From assembly GCA_019915015.1 (NCBI GenBank), contig JAHBBC010000057.1, positions 1-64,000 of the forward strand: a DNA stretch of 64,000 nt, written 5' to 3'. A program made the translations under genes and the position numbers. This DNA is from Auriscalpium vulgare (taxonomy: Eukaryota; Basidiomycota; Agaricomycetes; Russulales; Auriscalpiaceae). Every line of letters begins with the position of its first letter. The stretch's first letter is position 1. Of this stretch, positions 14,301 to 25,300 are shown one piece after another. The notes beneath the pieces are model-generated. The model was given only the letters and a program-made list of their open reading frames with translations, was not told the origin of the DNA and made no database searches.

Positions 14301-15448
14301 CAGCCGCTCTCCCGTGCAGTCTCCCTCAGTCAATCAAAGGGCTATTTATTGGTACCGTCAGTCTTTTCCAGTTTGCAGCCTCAACGAGCTATGCGTTCAT
14401 GGTTGTCTGAATGTGGCAAACGAGGGCGGTAAATAGCTCTCGGGTGGAGAACGTTCCTGTATTCATAGACACGTGCGCATACATGGATGCTAACGACGAT
14501 GCGGAACGGCTCTAAGCGGGAAGCAATATCGCCAGAAGGTGTGGTCCGGCTCTTCGCCATCGCGCAGACGCTGCAAGTGCCAGTCAGCTGAAGAAGTCAG
14601 CCTGGACTGACGATAGGCAGTCCAGCGCGCCCGGTATGGCTTGATGAATTATTATTGTCGACATCGGCATCAGCGCGAAGTCCGCGCGCTGGTTTGTCAG
14701 TGCCGCGCGCTGGCGGGCGCGAGGGAATGGGGTATGGTTCCATATTATTGCGGCTTTGTCGCAAGTACGGTAGGCTCGGTCTGTCGACGGAGCATCAGCG
14801 CGAAGATAGAGTAGAGATGCGGAGTGCTTTACCGTGAGCGCCACACGATGCCATCGCCTGAGAGCGATCTGCCAGAAGAATCCACGTATTGGTGCGTAGG
14901 GGACGGCCCGTAGACCGACGACGGCGTCGAAGGCTCGAGGCAGAAGGCAGGCCGGATGCCAATTGGCGAGACGGGCCCAGCGCTGTCTTCCGCAGTACGA
15001 CGACGTCGTCGTCCGCCTATACATCTGGCGAGGAGCGCGTGTGCGGCCGCTCGTTCTGCGCAGCAATGACCCGGCGGTGGAACAAGACCAGCAAACTGAT
15101 GATCGGAGTGGTTGAGTGGGCTGGGAAGACATGTGAGTGATATTACACGGCGTGGAGCACATCAGAGAGTTAGAATAAGTCACAGTCGATGTAACGTTGA
15201 GGCGGCGGGAAGAGTCGATGCGGGAAGTTGGAAAGAGCAGGCCCGGCGACGCCGAATTGATCGTTGGCGATGTCGAGCGGGCTCGCGATTGTCGGTCTAG
15301 AAATTAGCACGGAAGGTGTGAATGTTTCTAAAGATGTTGCGAATAAGAATCGATGGTCACGACGTGAGAAATTAAGACGACGCTGGCCACGTACCCAGCA
15401 CCGTCTTCTATGCGCCATCCGGGCGATATGATCCCATTGTCCCATTCT
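5351..15448. other. long stretch without recognisable genes
   Basis: About 10 kb of GC-rich sequence. The longest frames (for example near 9.4-10.0, 12.0-12.7 and 13.3-13.9 kb) overlap frames on the opposite strand and translate to Arg/Ser/Pro-rich, motif-free protein, as expected of chance frames in GC-rich DNA. TATA-like words with a downstream ATG occur near 13.69-13.75 kb, but no exon chain follows convincingly. I found no RNA gene, LTR or terminal inverted repeat here. Confidence 0.35.
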
Positions 15449-15950
15449 GATCGTCTCCTCCAGCTTGCGGTAGCGAGTTCCGGCGGCGAAAAGACAAATA
15501 AAGGGCGTCAGAGAGCTGTCAACGAGGAGGAAAGAAGAAGGCCCGACGCCCTGAAATTCAAACATCGCCCGCGTGGCGGCGACACGTCATGGTGAAGGAT
15601 GTTCACCACCAATCTAAGCAGAAGGCTTGGGGCGCACCGGGCACAGTTGAGGAGGAGTGAGAGGAGCTCCGCGGTGCGAACGGTGGGTGGGTGGGATGTT
15701 GTGTGGGATGGTGTCGACCAGAGACGCGGTGAACACTCGCGTGGCTCCTGGGATAAGAACGGTCAGAACTGGAGCTAAGTCAAAGGAAAAGAACTGCTTT
15801 CTTAGACACCTGCAAATCTAAGCAGGCGTCTTTGATACCGTTGGAGAACGATGAGGAGGTGGCGACAGGTCGAGGACGGAGGAGACAAGCCTCGGGCCGA
15901 CAAGCCGGCCGGCCTCCGGGATTCGTCTACTCGCCAAAGTGACTAGTGAC
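15449..15950. repeat. duplicated segment, copy 2, left part
   Basis: This matches 489-1010 and shares its word order ('cgtctcctccagcttgcgg', 'gtggctcctgggataagaac', 'agtgactagtgac'). It breaks off where the 3.18 kb transposon begins and resumes at 19141. Confidence 0.8.
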
Positions 15951-16189
15951 TCCCAGTGAAAACCCGGTCTGGATCCCTATGCCCCGGTATGCGCAGGTCG
16001 GGACAAATGTGCATCCATCTGCGCAATGCGACCCCGTGACGTAGACACAGCGCGCGTCGTCGCCGCAAATGTACTGTAGACTAGCACAATCCCAGCGCCA
16101 GCGCCGCTGCCTCGCTGCAACGGCGCTGCTTTGCCGCTTCGACACCTCGCGCGCATCGTGCTGCCCAAAGCCACGCCGCCTGCGCTGCC

Positions 16190-16345
16190 AAAGTCGCGCC
16201 GCGTCGCCTGCGCCGCCAAATCCGCTCCGCGTCTCCTGTGCTGCCCTGCGCCGCTCCGTGTCGACTGCGCCGCCAAATCCGCTCCGTGTCGCCTGCGCTG
16301 CTGCCTGCGCTGCCCTGCGCCGCTCCGTGTCGCCTGCGCATAGCC
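16190..16345. repeat. GC-rich minisatellite
   Basis: Degenerate tandem units around 'gcgccgccaaatccgctcc' and 'ctgcgccgctccgtgtcgcc' are repeated four to five times within 155 bp, inside the left half of the transposon, upstream of its first ATG at 16436. Confidence 0.65.
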
Positions 16346-16435
16346 GCTTCTGCCCCCGTCGTGCGCCTCCATCTGACGCTCGTCCTGGCGGCCTCTCCGC
16401 ACTGCGTGTTTGCATAGCTCTCTGCGGGACGTACC

Positions 16436-16976
16436 ATGGCCGAAACCTCTACTGGGAGCTCGGGCCAACGAGCTGCAGCTGTGTACTACTGTGGCTGTCT
16501 GCGGTACTGTCGTGGCGATCACTACAAGGCGGTCTCCAAGTCGACCTACCATGCACATAGCAAATACCGAGACCTGGAGACCCAAGTAGGGCAGCCTGCA
16601 CCTCGGAAGCGAAGGAGAACCGATGTCTTTGGGGAAGGGTCCACTTCCCAGGTGAGTGGGCCTGCTAGCACCTCACGACAGAGTCCTCATCAAAACACAC
16701 AGCATTCCGCACACGAATCACACGAAGACATACCAGCTGAGGATACAAGCATATATTCGGGACTGGTGCATGGCAGTTATGCATAGTGGTGCCCTTGCAG
16801 TTAGCACCTACCATGGGCTCAACGCTCTTGCAGTTATTCCTGTCCAAGACATCATCACAGTGGTAGCTATGGTGCCTTTTCAGGACAGCGAGGATAGGTT
16901 TCATCTTGTGGAGAAGCCTGGTGCACAGATGGCTTTCTACAATGGCATTGTGGAGGAGGTTGTGGATGATGACTAG
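16436..16976 (+). pseudogene. internally deleted transposase-like gene
   Basis: The frame opening at ATG 16436 has a Cys-rich start (YYCGCLRYCRGD) followed by VSKSTYHAHSKYRD, the kind of N-terminal metal-binding segment seen in basidiomycete Tnp2-type transposon proteins. A 51 bp GT-AG intron at 16652-16702 keeps the frame. The frame reaches SHEDIPAEDTS and stops near 16784. A second coding-like piece ending at 16976 reads VQDIITVVAMVP then FHLVEKPG, resembling the C-terminal tail of the same kind of protein, and its start sits at an AG acceptor. Only ~90 N-terminal and ~50 C-terminal residues remain; the catalytic core is absent. The family assignment is from memory of motif style and is tentative; the loss of the middle is clear. 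Confidence 0.5.
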
Positions 16977-17689
16977 CTGTACAGTTTGTTGAGGCTTGTT
17001 TCATTGAGTCTACTATTCAGTCTGCACTATATCAACAACCCTTTCATTCCTATCTGATTGTTCTCTGGTCCCCCCTCCACCTTACTCAAGTGTGGCATGC
17101 TTAAAGGGGTCGCCTTTGAAAGGGCATTGAAATCTCATCCAGCAATCGCCTTAGACCTGCGTGATGTGATACTTAGTTTAGACGGCGCGATAGCAGCAGC
17201 TAGCAGCCGCGTATGCGTCAGCGCACGCACTATGCCTGCGACCAGGCGACCCGCCCGCGCGCGCGCGCAAACACGCACTGCGAGGCAGCGACGGACCAGT
17301 CGAGATGAACAGATAGGCGGGCCATGTGAAATGCACCGTGCAGAGAAGGCGCGCGACGCGTTGGGCACGTGCCGCGTCTTTGTTGATTGTTTGTTGATTG
17401 TCACACCTTTCGTGTGACCTCGTCACTGTTCAAAACCGCGCCTCCACCCTCCTCTTCCTGCCAGCACGGTTGCCTCGCCAGAAGCGCGCTCAGCTTGAGC
17501 GGGGCGCCGTGCACACTCGTCTCTCTCGTACGCCCTCGTCTATTCGACGCCCATTCCCTCCCGACTCGTAGGTAGGTCCCGCAGCAGCAGCTCCGGGCTT
17601 CTCCCACTGCCCTGAGCTGCCGGCGCATTCTTTTCTTTCGCGCTGTGCGGGGCTCATTTCCACCCCGCACGGACGCTCCCCATGCCTCT

Positions 17690-18509
17690 CCGTGCACAGC
17701 AGCAGGCGCGCGCCGCAGGACTATGCGCCTCGGCGCGGTTCCACTCCTGCTACGCGTTGCCAGCTGGCAGCCTCAGCCGCTGTGCATTTGCAGGGCATCT
17801 CTGTGAGTAACCCCGCTGTGCCCTTTCTGGCCAATCACCTCCCCACACCAGGCCCGGCCAGTCTTGTTGGCAGCCAGAGACACAGCTGCGCGCTGCGCAC
17901 GAAGAGGGCGCACCGGCTCACGCAGCAGCAGCCGGCGCAGCCACGCCCGCACAGAAACAGGAAGACGGAGAACAGGCAGGCCGCCCTCGTGCCGTACGAG
18001 GACGGCACGCCAGCGGACAGCGACGCGTCAGCTGCGGCGAGTATCAGAAGGGCAAGGCCAGCAGCAGCCTTTGGACAGAGCAGCCCCACGAGACCGCCGT
18101 CGGCGTGCGCGAGGTCAGCAGCTAGGTGCGTAAGTCCATCCCACGGCGCAATGTTTTTCCTGTGATTGCCGGCGGCGCAGCCAGGTCACGCACAGGGAAG
18201 AGCAATAATGTCCCGGACGTGCTCAAAGCGCACGACAACCGGCTCACCAAGCTCACGCGCGACCTTGCGCTCTACCTCATGGAGAAGACTCGGTACTGCG
18301 GGCGCGGCCTCACCACGTGAGTCTCCTCGCCGACCGCCTTCGTCGGACCCCGGCGCTGACGGGGCTGCGTTAACTTACATCTCCCTGGTGTGCATAGTTA
18401 CGTCGGTCGCACGCCGCGCCGCTTCGACCCTGCGGGGATCGAGCACGAGAACCCGGAGCTGCTCGCGCCATCCTCGCGCCGCCGCTCTTCCGGCAGCAAC
18501 TCGGTGTAG
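17690..18509 (+). CDS. hypothetical spliced coding region inside the transposon
   Basis: Two exons join convincingly: 18181-18316 (containing NVPDVLKAHDNRLTKLTRD and ALYLMEKTRYCGRG) and 18398-18509 (YVGRTPRRFDPAGIEHENPE, stop TAG). They are linked by an 81 bp intron, 18317-18397, starting GTGAGT and ending AG. Upstream Ala/Gln/Arg-rich frames from ~17.69 to 18.125 kb probably hold earlier exons, but the frame there could not be decided; an intron at 18126-18180 is likely. Another coiled-coil-like frame at about 18.6 kb (DLSQRLEQESQAAKALEKE) may be a further exon. No family was recognised. Its location inside the TIR element suggests an accessory transposon gene. Start and 5' exon structure are uncertain. 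Confidence 0.45.
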
Positions 18510-19140
18510 TCGACGCCAACGCTGTCGAGCAGCAAAGAGTAGGACGGCCCCACGCCGAACTTGAGGGGACAGCTGCACTACTGGACCGCCCAGATATGCA
18601 GATCTGTCTCAGCGACTCGAACAGGAGAGCCAGGCAGCTAAAGCCTTGGAGAAGGAGAAGAAGAACAACACGTAGGCTCACCGGCTGCGGGAGAATGGTA
18701 CGCTGTCTGCCTACAATGCCTGACTTTCGACTTATCGAACGACTTAGCGATCGGGCGGGCTGTGGGCGCGGGACGCAGACGCAGGGCAGGTGAGTGGGAT
18801 GGCTCCATATGCGCCCATCTGGCGTGGTATGCAGATTGCGGCGGATGCGGGGCAGGTGGCTGGGAATGGCGCAGATGGCTCTGTATGCGCCCATATGGCA
18901 TGGTATGCAAAATTCGGACGGTATTGGAATGGCATCTGGAGGCATATGTATTCATAAGGAGTCAGAAATCGGCATAATGGTGCATATTATCGCATGACAA
19001 CGAAGCAGAAAATGGCAGATTCTGTCATACAAAAGTCCAGATTTTGTGCCTTTATCTGACCTGGTCTGACGGCCCCACACGTGCAGAAATCGGCATACTG
19101 GGGCATATGGGGCCAGACCGGTTTCTCACTGGGAGTGACT

Positions 19141-19436
19141 CCGACTCGCACTCATCTCAATTCCTCTCTCATGCCCAACCTTTGCTTTCCCTCTGGTCGA
19201 CAGTATTCAGCCCATCGCCGGCATCTACCTACTCACTCATCAACCCCACGACTCTATTCACGTGGCACAACGCTCTCTCCATTGATATCTGCCCATCGTC
19301 GTTGCTCAAGGACGCTGCGGGCAGCTGTTGTACAAAAGGATGGGCATAAGACTTTCGGGAAGAAAGCGCGTGTTGGTCGTGACGTGGATGCGCCCAAGAT
19401 GCGCCTAGAGGCCTAGGTGAGTGATACGTCACTTAT
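19141..19436. repeat. duplicated segment, copy 2, right part
   Basis: This matches about 1003-1320 of copy 1, including 'cattgatatctgcccatcg', 'gggcataagactttcggg' and 'aggcctaggtgagtg'. It lies directly beyond the right end of the inserted transposon. Confidence 0.8.
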
Positions 19437-20052
19437 GTATCTTTCTTTCATTGACGAACGTCCTAGGAAAGCTTCCAATAAACCACGATCATCGTCTCCT
19501 TGCTTTTACAACGCCCTATCATCTTTGGTGCACGCCATGAACGCCCACCTGTTCGTCGCGTACGGACGCGAGATCACAGCAGCAATCATCGCAGGTGAGT
19601 CTCCCCGTCCTTCTTGCTATCGCTGTCTTTCAAGATGTTCGAACAGGCCGACTATATTAAATACCTCATTGTATACGCTCCCGCCACACCGCCGCTATCC
19701 ATACACAAATAACCACGCTTCGTCTCCCGGCATTCAAGAGCATCTCCATAACACGGCTGGCCTCGATTCCCACCATCATCTTCGCCACACATACAACCGA
19801 GCATGGGCCGACCTCGTCACCGTGGCCACGACATTTCTCCTTGGTTCACAGCGATGCATGCACCCAAGAGCATCCCTCCGTCACACGGCCGCACTCAATT
19901 GCTTGCAACTACCTCGCCCCGCGTCCAGCACCCATCCATCGACCCCTTTATCACCACGCGTCGGTCAACTTGAATCATTCTCCCCTCCGTCACACAGAGA
20001 AAGCTTCAGCCAAGGGCACACGCTAGCGTTCAGCTCCTCTACCGTCGACACT
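19437..20052. other. no recognisable gene
   Basis: One 265-codon frame runs through here on the plus strand, but it is His/Ser/Pro-rich, has no motif, and overlaps the better-supported minus-strand secreted-protein relic at its 3' end. It is judged fortuitous. Confidence 0.35.
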
Positions 20053-20054
20053 TC

Positions 20055-20239
20055 AGCCTCGCATGTGGCGGACGAAGACAGCCGACGAACCCATCGTGCG
20101 CCCATCGACCGGCACCGGACGCCCGTGGACGAAGGACGCGAGGACGGCGAGCGCGGAGAAGGCGGCGAATTGCATGGTGGGTCGTGCCGGGACACGCGGG
20201 CGGACTGGAGGTGACGGCGGCAAGTACGTCGCTTTATAT
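20055..20239 (-). pseudogene. small secreted-protein gene relic, copy 1
   Basis: On the minus strand a TATATAAAG-like box (20232-20239) lies 57 bp upstream of ATG 20175. The frame starts MQFAAFSALAVLASFVHGRP: a short n-region, a hydrophobic Ala/Leu/Val core and an Ala/Gly-type cleavage context, typical of a fungal signal peptide. It closes after ~40 residues. A coding-like stretch in another frame follows (STVEELNASVCPWLKLS, to ~19.97 kb), so the gene is either spliced or frameshifted. A related copy lies 1.26 kb away on the same strand. No function is assigned; a short-lived secreted peptide gene or a decaying one are both possible. Confidence 0.45.
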
Positions 20240-20924
20240 TGTAGCATTGCGCCCGAGCGAGCGATTTCTGATCGACAACGCAGGCTCCGGCGTCGGTGTA
20301 CACAGCCTTGAGCCGTGCGCGAGCTCACGCCCGTCAAGTCGCCCGGTCGAGCGCTGCTTGGCAGGGCCTCTGCACGTCGAGCAGTGACTGGCGTCAGGCG
20401 AACATGCGCAGCCATCGCACGGCGCGGACTCCTCGAGATTGTCTGGCGTGCCTGCCGGTAGTCAGTTCCACACGGACGCCCGGAGGCCATCACCAAAACG
20501 TTGATCGCTATCGACCATTCGCTCCCACGCTGGTTCCATCGCGAAGCTCACTGTCTGTATGCAGCGTTCAACGTCGCTCTTCCAAGTCGGCCTACTCGCA
20601 CGTTGTGTCCATTCCCCCTCAAGAGTCGCGTTTGTCGCTCTGAAACCGTCTCGTCCGCGATCACGACGCCACAAAGATAACGGCGCAAGGCCCGGGCGGT
20701 CTGTCGCGCATTTGAGGACGATCTCAAGCTCTCCCCGCCCAGTGCATGGTCGCCTCACTTTTTTTCCACCTCGTCGAAGGACATCATCCTGGTCGCCGAC
20801 GTCCTTTTCCATACCGCCCATATTCTGGTACTTCTTTGCTTGCGGACGAGGACGTCGCTTCTGCGAAAGGCTGGGGACGACAGGTAGCGGCAATAGAGCG
20901 CGGGCGATAGATTGGTGACATGGA

Positions 20925-20985
20925 GCCGAGGTGAGTGCACCACCATCCTGATGTTTCTCTTGTTGACGAACCTCTTAGGAAACAT
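20925..20985. repeat. intron-like module shared with 1294 and 19413
   Basis: The pattern GAGGTGAGTG ... TTGACGAAC ... CTTAGGAAA occurs here. Related words occur at about 1295-1345 (GTGAGTG ... ATTGACGAAC) and 19415-19470 (GTGAGTG ... ATTGACGAAC ... CCTAGGAAA). Each looks like a 5' splice site and, at two sites, a 3' splice site of the same short intron. This suggests a third, more diverged relic of the segment duplicated at 489 and 15449. Confidence 0.5.
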
Positions 20986-21319
20986 GCCCAACTGTCACGA
21001 CGCTCCCTTTCTCCTTTCAACCGCGGGGTCTACACCATCAGATTTTGTTTTACTCGCCATATCGATGGCGTAGTCTGTTTCGAAGACTGCCGAGATCGTG
21101 GCGACAATCGGCATCGCGCTGCCAGGCCGCCACTTCACGTGCTTCGCCACCGACGTGACGTCCAAGAGCGTTGACGAGACCGCGACGCCGGGACTCTGCC
21201 ATCCACTTCACCGCACATCAGTGAAGGATCTCGCAGTAAGTACGGTCGATTATCCTGCTCTTTGGTACGCGGAGAGCTCGGGTACTGGCGCCAGGCGACT
21301 CTAGGTCATGTGTGCGAAT

Positions 21320-21440
21320 CGAGAGGAAGAAGATCGAAGACCAACCCATCATGCGCTCATCGCGGACCGCGCGAGTGAAGGACGCAAGGAGGGTGAGGGT
21401 GGCAAAGGCATGGAAGTAGAAGGGTCGCAAGGCGGATCGC
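21320..21440 (-). pseudogene. small secreted-protein gene relic, copy 2 (start lost)
   Basis: The minus strand reads FYFHAFATLTLLASFTRAV followed by RMMGWSS. It aligns residue by residue with the signal-peptide-like start of the copy at 20175 (FAAFSALAVLASFVHG ... RTMGSS). The initiator ATG is replaced, so this copy cannot start as its sister does. The frame continues open to 21218 without a recognised domain. The two copies form a tandem pair, 1.26 kb apart. Confidence 0.45.
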
Positions 21441-23471
21441 GCCGGTAGGGGCTGGTGCTGGGCCGTGAGCATGTCTTTGTAATTCCTCGACGACCACCTC
21501 TGATTGTCGCCTTTGATTGCAACAGACTTCCACCTTCCCGCTCAGGGCTATACGGTCCGTTCAGAGAGCCTTGACGGGCAGCACTGCGCACGTCGAGCGG
21601 GATGCCACGCAGGTGAGCGTTCACCATCTGTCTAGCCCATCGCAAAGCTCTGACAGCGCAATTTTGCTCCCATAAGCCAGCAGCCGTTCTGCAGCCTTTG
21701 ATCCACACGCACGCACCGTAGCACGAATTTGATGACAGGTATATGCTGCCACTTTGATCCTGCCGACGCCCTTTATTCACCATACGTTTTAGCGCGCGTT
21801 GGCGGGCGCTCTGTCCATGTGCTCTGTGCGCGCCGCTGGGCGGGATAACGTCCCAGTCGTTCATAAATTTGAAGGCAGGCTGCGGGCGTTCAGCGCATCA
21901 AGCGACTCGTCCACTCCCGAGCAGCGCGTGCGGACGCTCCATTCTTCAGGTCGCCGCAGGCCTCCCGTCCTCTACGACCTCAATCCAACTCGTCTCATTG
22001 TCTATGCATGGTGTGCGCTTTGGCCAAGGCACGCGGTATGCGCCACGGAGCTTCGGCTCCCCTGTGATTCCGATATGGTCAACGTCTGCCCTTTGCTGGT
22101 CGGAAAAAGAAGACGCAAGACATACCGCCTGCACCTTCTGCGGGCGCGACGTTTGGCCATCCTTGGCGGGGCGGCACAGCTGGCTCGCACCCACGCTTTT
22201 CTGGACGATCTGCTCTCGTCGACATGCGGGGCATATACTTATGTTGCAAATACCATGGGCGGAGATTGCCCGAGCGCGGTTGGCGCGGCGCCATCTCGTA
22301 AAAAATAATCGACTGGGAATCGACGTCGTGGCGTCCTCACCGACCAATCAGCATGCTACGCTGAGCGCAATCCAGGAACCGGTTCACCAGCTATCGCAAT
22401 GTGATCAGTCCGTCGAAGCTGCCGGTCACCATTTCGACCGGCGCACAGCGCCGAGGGTTCCCGACCGCCTCGAGTTATCACGATGACACAGCGTTGCGTC
22501 CCGCTACAACCATATCAGTGACTTCATCTGTATAGCATGCTACCCGTGTCCTTTTTGCCCGCTCTGATTGACATGCCCGACTAGGCTACCTAACGAAGAC
22601 AAGGTGCGCCCGCGGTAGCCGGCGTATGCTGTACGGGCCCGTCGCCGGTCACTGATGTCGAGCAGTCTTAGCGGGAATTCGAGCTCCGTGTATGTCATTC
22701 GCCGCTGCTGCCCGTGCGATCGTCCTGACGGTAGGTGTAACTCTAGTAACACATAATGGGTGTCGTGATTGTGTCCCTTGCTCGTCTACTTTGAGCGTAT
22801 TTTATGGGTGGGTACCTTGAACGTCCGCCCGGCCTTCTATGGCGTGGCACTTACACTTATACGACGCCACGTGCCGTCGACAAAGACCGAGAATTCGACG
22901 CGAGCTTGCGGCTGACACCGCTCCCTCCGCTGCGACGCTATGCGCGCTCACCGGCGCTTTTGCACGCTCGTGTTTCGGCTCGCAGTCTGTATACGATGAA
23001 TGGCACACTTTTCAGAGGAAGATTGGGGCATGTCGATTTATGTCGGTGCTGTCGGTGCGGCATGCTGTCCCGAGCCTTCCATCACGAGAGTGCTGTGGAT
23101 AAATACATGTTGTTATTCAGACTACGTGACATCGTCGCGGAAATAATTCTAATGGCAGACAAGAGAACTACGCCGGTCGTGGCTCGCACCCCGAGCTCTA
23201 GGTTGAAGATGATGGCGGCTGCCAGTCGTCATGTATAAGCTAAGATGAGGCGCCATGTGTGGCCTGTCTGCAGGAGGCCAATGAGAACTACCTGATTTGT
23301 GTGAATGCCGTCACTCTTGCCAATCCTACTATAATCATAGTACTCTCCAGACTTTTCAATTCCATTAGTGGATCACAGGAGTGTATGGTAATAGTTGTCA
23401 GCAACGCACCTCCGGCCGATGATCGGTTCTCGCTTCTTCCATGAACTTTTTGACGATGTCGGAACTTTTCT
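21441..23471. other. non-coding or decayed DNA
   Basis: Several 130-205 codon frames overlap each other on both strands between 21.8 and 22.5 kb, and none shows a domain. From about 22.5 kb the base composition becomes less GC-rich. Nothing can be named. Confidence 0.3.
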
Positions 23472-24320
23472 TCAATATTTTCCCGAACGTGAGGTTGGCA
23501 GCACTACTGCGGCCGTCGTGCAAGGTAGGATCGTAAGACCATTTGTATCCAGGCCACTGGAGAAATGATCATCAGCGGTTGTCGACATGAATATATCTTT
23601 AGCTATGATGCTGCTGACATGAATTCGGATCCTGTGGGTTGTGCCATCGTGAAACACCCTAGACAAACCAGTACTTGAGGACAGTGTATAACCATCCATG
23701 AAACCCTTTCCTTCCAAATGGTTGTCCATTAGATGTAGCCCCAGGTCTCCATTATTTCGGAAGAAAAAGATTGTCCGATCCGAAAACTTGATTTTATGTG
23801 CTGCATGGATGGAAATTTCCTGAGGCAATCGGTGTATGTTGCCTGAAATATAGAAATCATATATGCGGAGTTCATTCGACCGTTTTTCTTGGATGTAGAT
23901 AGCCGTAACTGAGGTCGAACCGTTGACACTGAATGGGTGGAGTTCTATTTTGGTGATAAGGCGGAAGAGTTCCAGGCATTACTCTTTCTTTAAGATTATG
24001 ACGACCATCAGTTTGGCTTTGTTTGGGCATTTTCTGTCCTTACGCGGCATAAACTGCCTTTCCCGTAGACTCCGCCACTCATTTTTGTCCATCAGTTCGA
24101 GCTGATGCGCAATTTTCGCGAGCTGCTTGCTCTCCTGATCATCGAGCACGCGGAGCCGTTCGAACCAAACTTCAATTCTCGCCGGACGTGGAAAGCGCAG
24201 CTCGTTGTAGGATCTGGTTCCGGTGATGGTTAGAGGATGATTGAGGGGCAGAAGGGATACATATGGCAAAACACGTTGACGGTCATCACAGAGCTGGCTA
24301 CGGGAGCTTTGGATCCAGGT
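23472..24320 (-). pseudogene. hypothetical protein gene with one in-frame stop
   Basis: A single minus-strand frame runs from 24320 to 23472, ~280 codons, broken only by TAA at 23979-23981. Before the stop it reads like real protein (SYNELRFPRPARIEVWFERL, then QLELMDKNEWRSLRERQF). After it the same frame continues for 168 codons (IHRLPQEISIHAAHKIKFSD ... GLHLMDNHLEGKGF). Composition differs from the GC-rich neighbours. A TATAAATA-like box lies upstream at 24383-24393, but no in-frame ATG precedes the coding-like start, so the N-terminus is lost or lies in an unseen exon. No family was recognised. A nonsense mutation in a once functional gene is the simplest reading; stop read-through is an alternative. 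Confidence 0.5.
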
Positions 24321-24615
24321 TCAGTGGTGTCTTGAGTATATGTACAGTTGACTTAGGCCGGCGTCCACAGCCTGTAGGTCAACTATTTATAGCGACAGGC
24401 ACTCTTAGCACACGCATAACTTCAACAGCGGCGGAGCGTAGCTCCGGCATTTCTTGTGCATTCTCCCGTAATGCGTTGAATAAATAGCCAAGATGCCTCC
24501 ACTCCCTGAAAGATTCTGGATAGCTTTGAAAGGATGCCATGTTTGGGTGGCTCACGACATCAGGCCCACCAGAAGTGTTGCCAGGGTACGTCGCTGCGGG
24601 CGCATAGACCGCGTC
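24321..24615. other. flank left of the retrotransposon nest
   Basis: This carries the TATA-like box of the minus-strand pseudogene and no other gene. The last five bases before the LTR (GCGTC) would be the target duplication of copy A, but the partner is lost with the other end of that element. Confidence 0.4.
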
Positions 24616-25228
24616 TGTGACGGGAGAAAGAGGCCCGGAGGTAACGCGGGTAGAAGGTCATTAGTCTCGACGCAGGACGCTATTAGATTACTGTACAATA
24701 GATTAGATTAGTCGGAGTTTGAAGATGTCTGTAAGTATATAAGTCGTGTACTGACAGCATCGTGCATCATCAATACAATGTGTTTCTTTTTCTTTCTCTT
24801 TTTCTCGTCTCGCCGTCTTCCTCAATTCTCTTCAAGTCTCCCTCAAGTAAAGTAGTTGCTAGTCAACTACGAGAATCTACGACGCGACGACGCGACGAGT
24901 CACGAGCGCGTGAGGGTTCTCGAGCGCCAACAGCGCGCCCACAGAACCACACACGCGCGACGCACTTGAGCCGTCGGCGCCTCGCCCTTCTCTCACTCGA
25001 GCCAGTCACCAGGAGGAAGCCTCCTAACGACTGAGCTCCCGCTCGGGCCTTGCGCCTACGGGCGTGATCACATCTCCTCGTCCTCCACTCCTTCCGTGCT
25101 ACGGAGGAGGTCTGTCAACACGGGGAAGCCCCGTACCGACAGGACAACACACCTTTGGTTCCTCCCTGGGCTTGTCTCTCGCCCGTCCTACGCCCGAATC
25201 TCGAGACTCACCTATCAGAGGCGTCTCA
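24616..25228 (+). repeat. 5' LTR of chromovirus copy A
   Basis: A 613 bp LTR that starts TGTGACGGGAG and ends GCGTCTCA. It is the same family as the 616 bp LTRs at 27064 and 39623 but in opposite orientation and clearly more diverged. A TATA-like word (agtatataagtcg) at about 24735 and a T-rich tract after it fit a U3/R layout. The sequence just after it (AAGGTGGACA) matches the post-LTR sequence of copy B, where the primer-binding site is expected. Confidence 0.9.
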
Positions 25229-25300
25229 AAGGTGGACACATCCGGAACGTAGGACACGAAGACCGGTCCTGAGGAACTTTCTTTGCAAGTCGGGAGCAGT

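Larger units (their letters stand above)
15951..19134 (+). mobile_element. 3.18 kb TIR DNA transposon, non-autonomous
   Basis: Seen: the ends form an imperfect ~22 bp terminal inverted repeat, 20 of 22 positions matching. The left end contains CCCAGTGAAAACC and the right end, read inverted, CCCAGTGAGAAACC. The element interrupts a segment that is continuous at 489-1320. The flanks carry a direct repeat AGTGACT, perfect over 7 bp and extendable to 9 bp with one mismatch; how the TIR boundary is placed changes the duplication length. Inside are a gutted transposase-like gene (16436-16976), a GC-rich minisatellite, an accessory coding region (17.7-18.5 kb) and 'tatgc...cccatatgg' type words near the right end. 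Inference: an internally deleted derivative of a larger element. The superfamily is not settled; the protein ends hint at a Tnp2/CACTA relative, but the duplication length is longer than usual for that group. Confidence 0.75.

Noticed and set aside
19417..20214. A 265-codon plus-strand frame as a gene
   Set aside because: His/Ser/Pro-rich without a domain; its end overlaps a minus-strand signal-peptide gene relic that has a TATA box and a paralogue.
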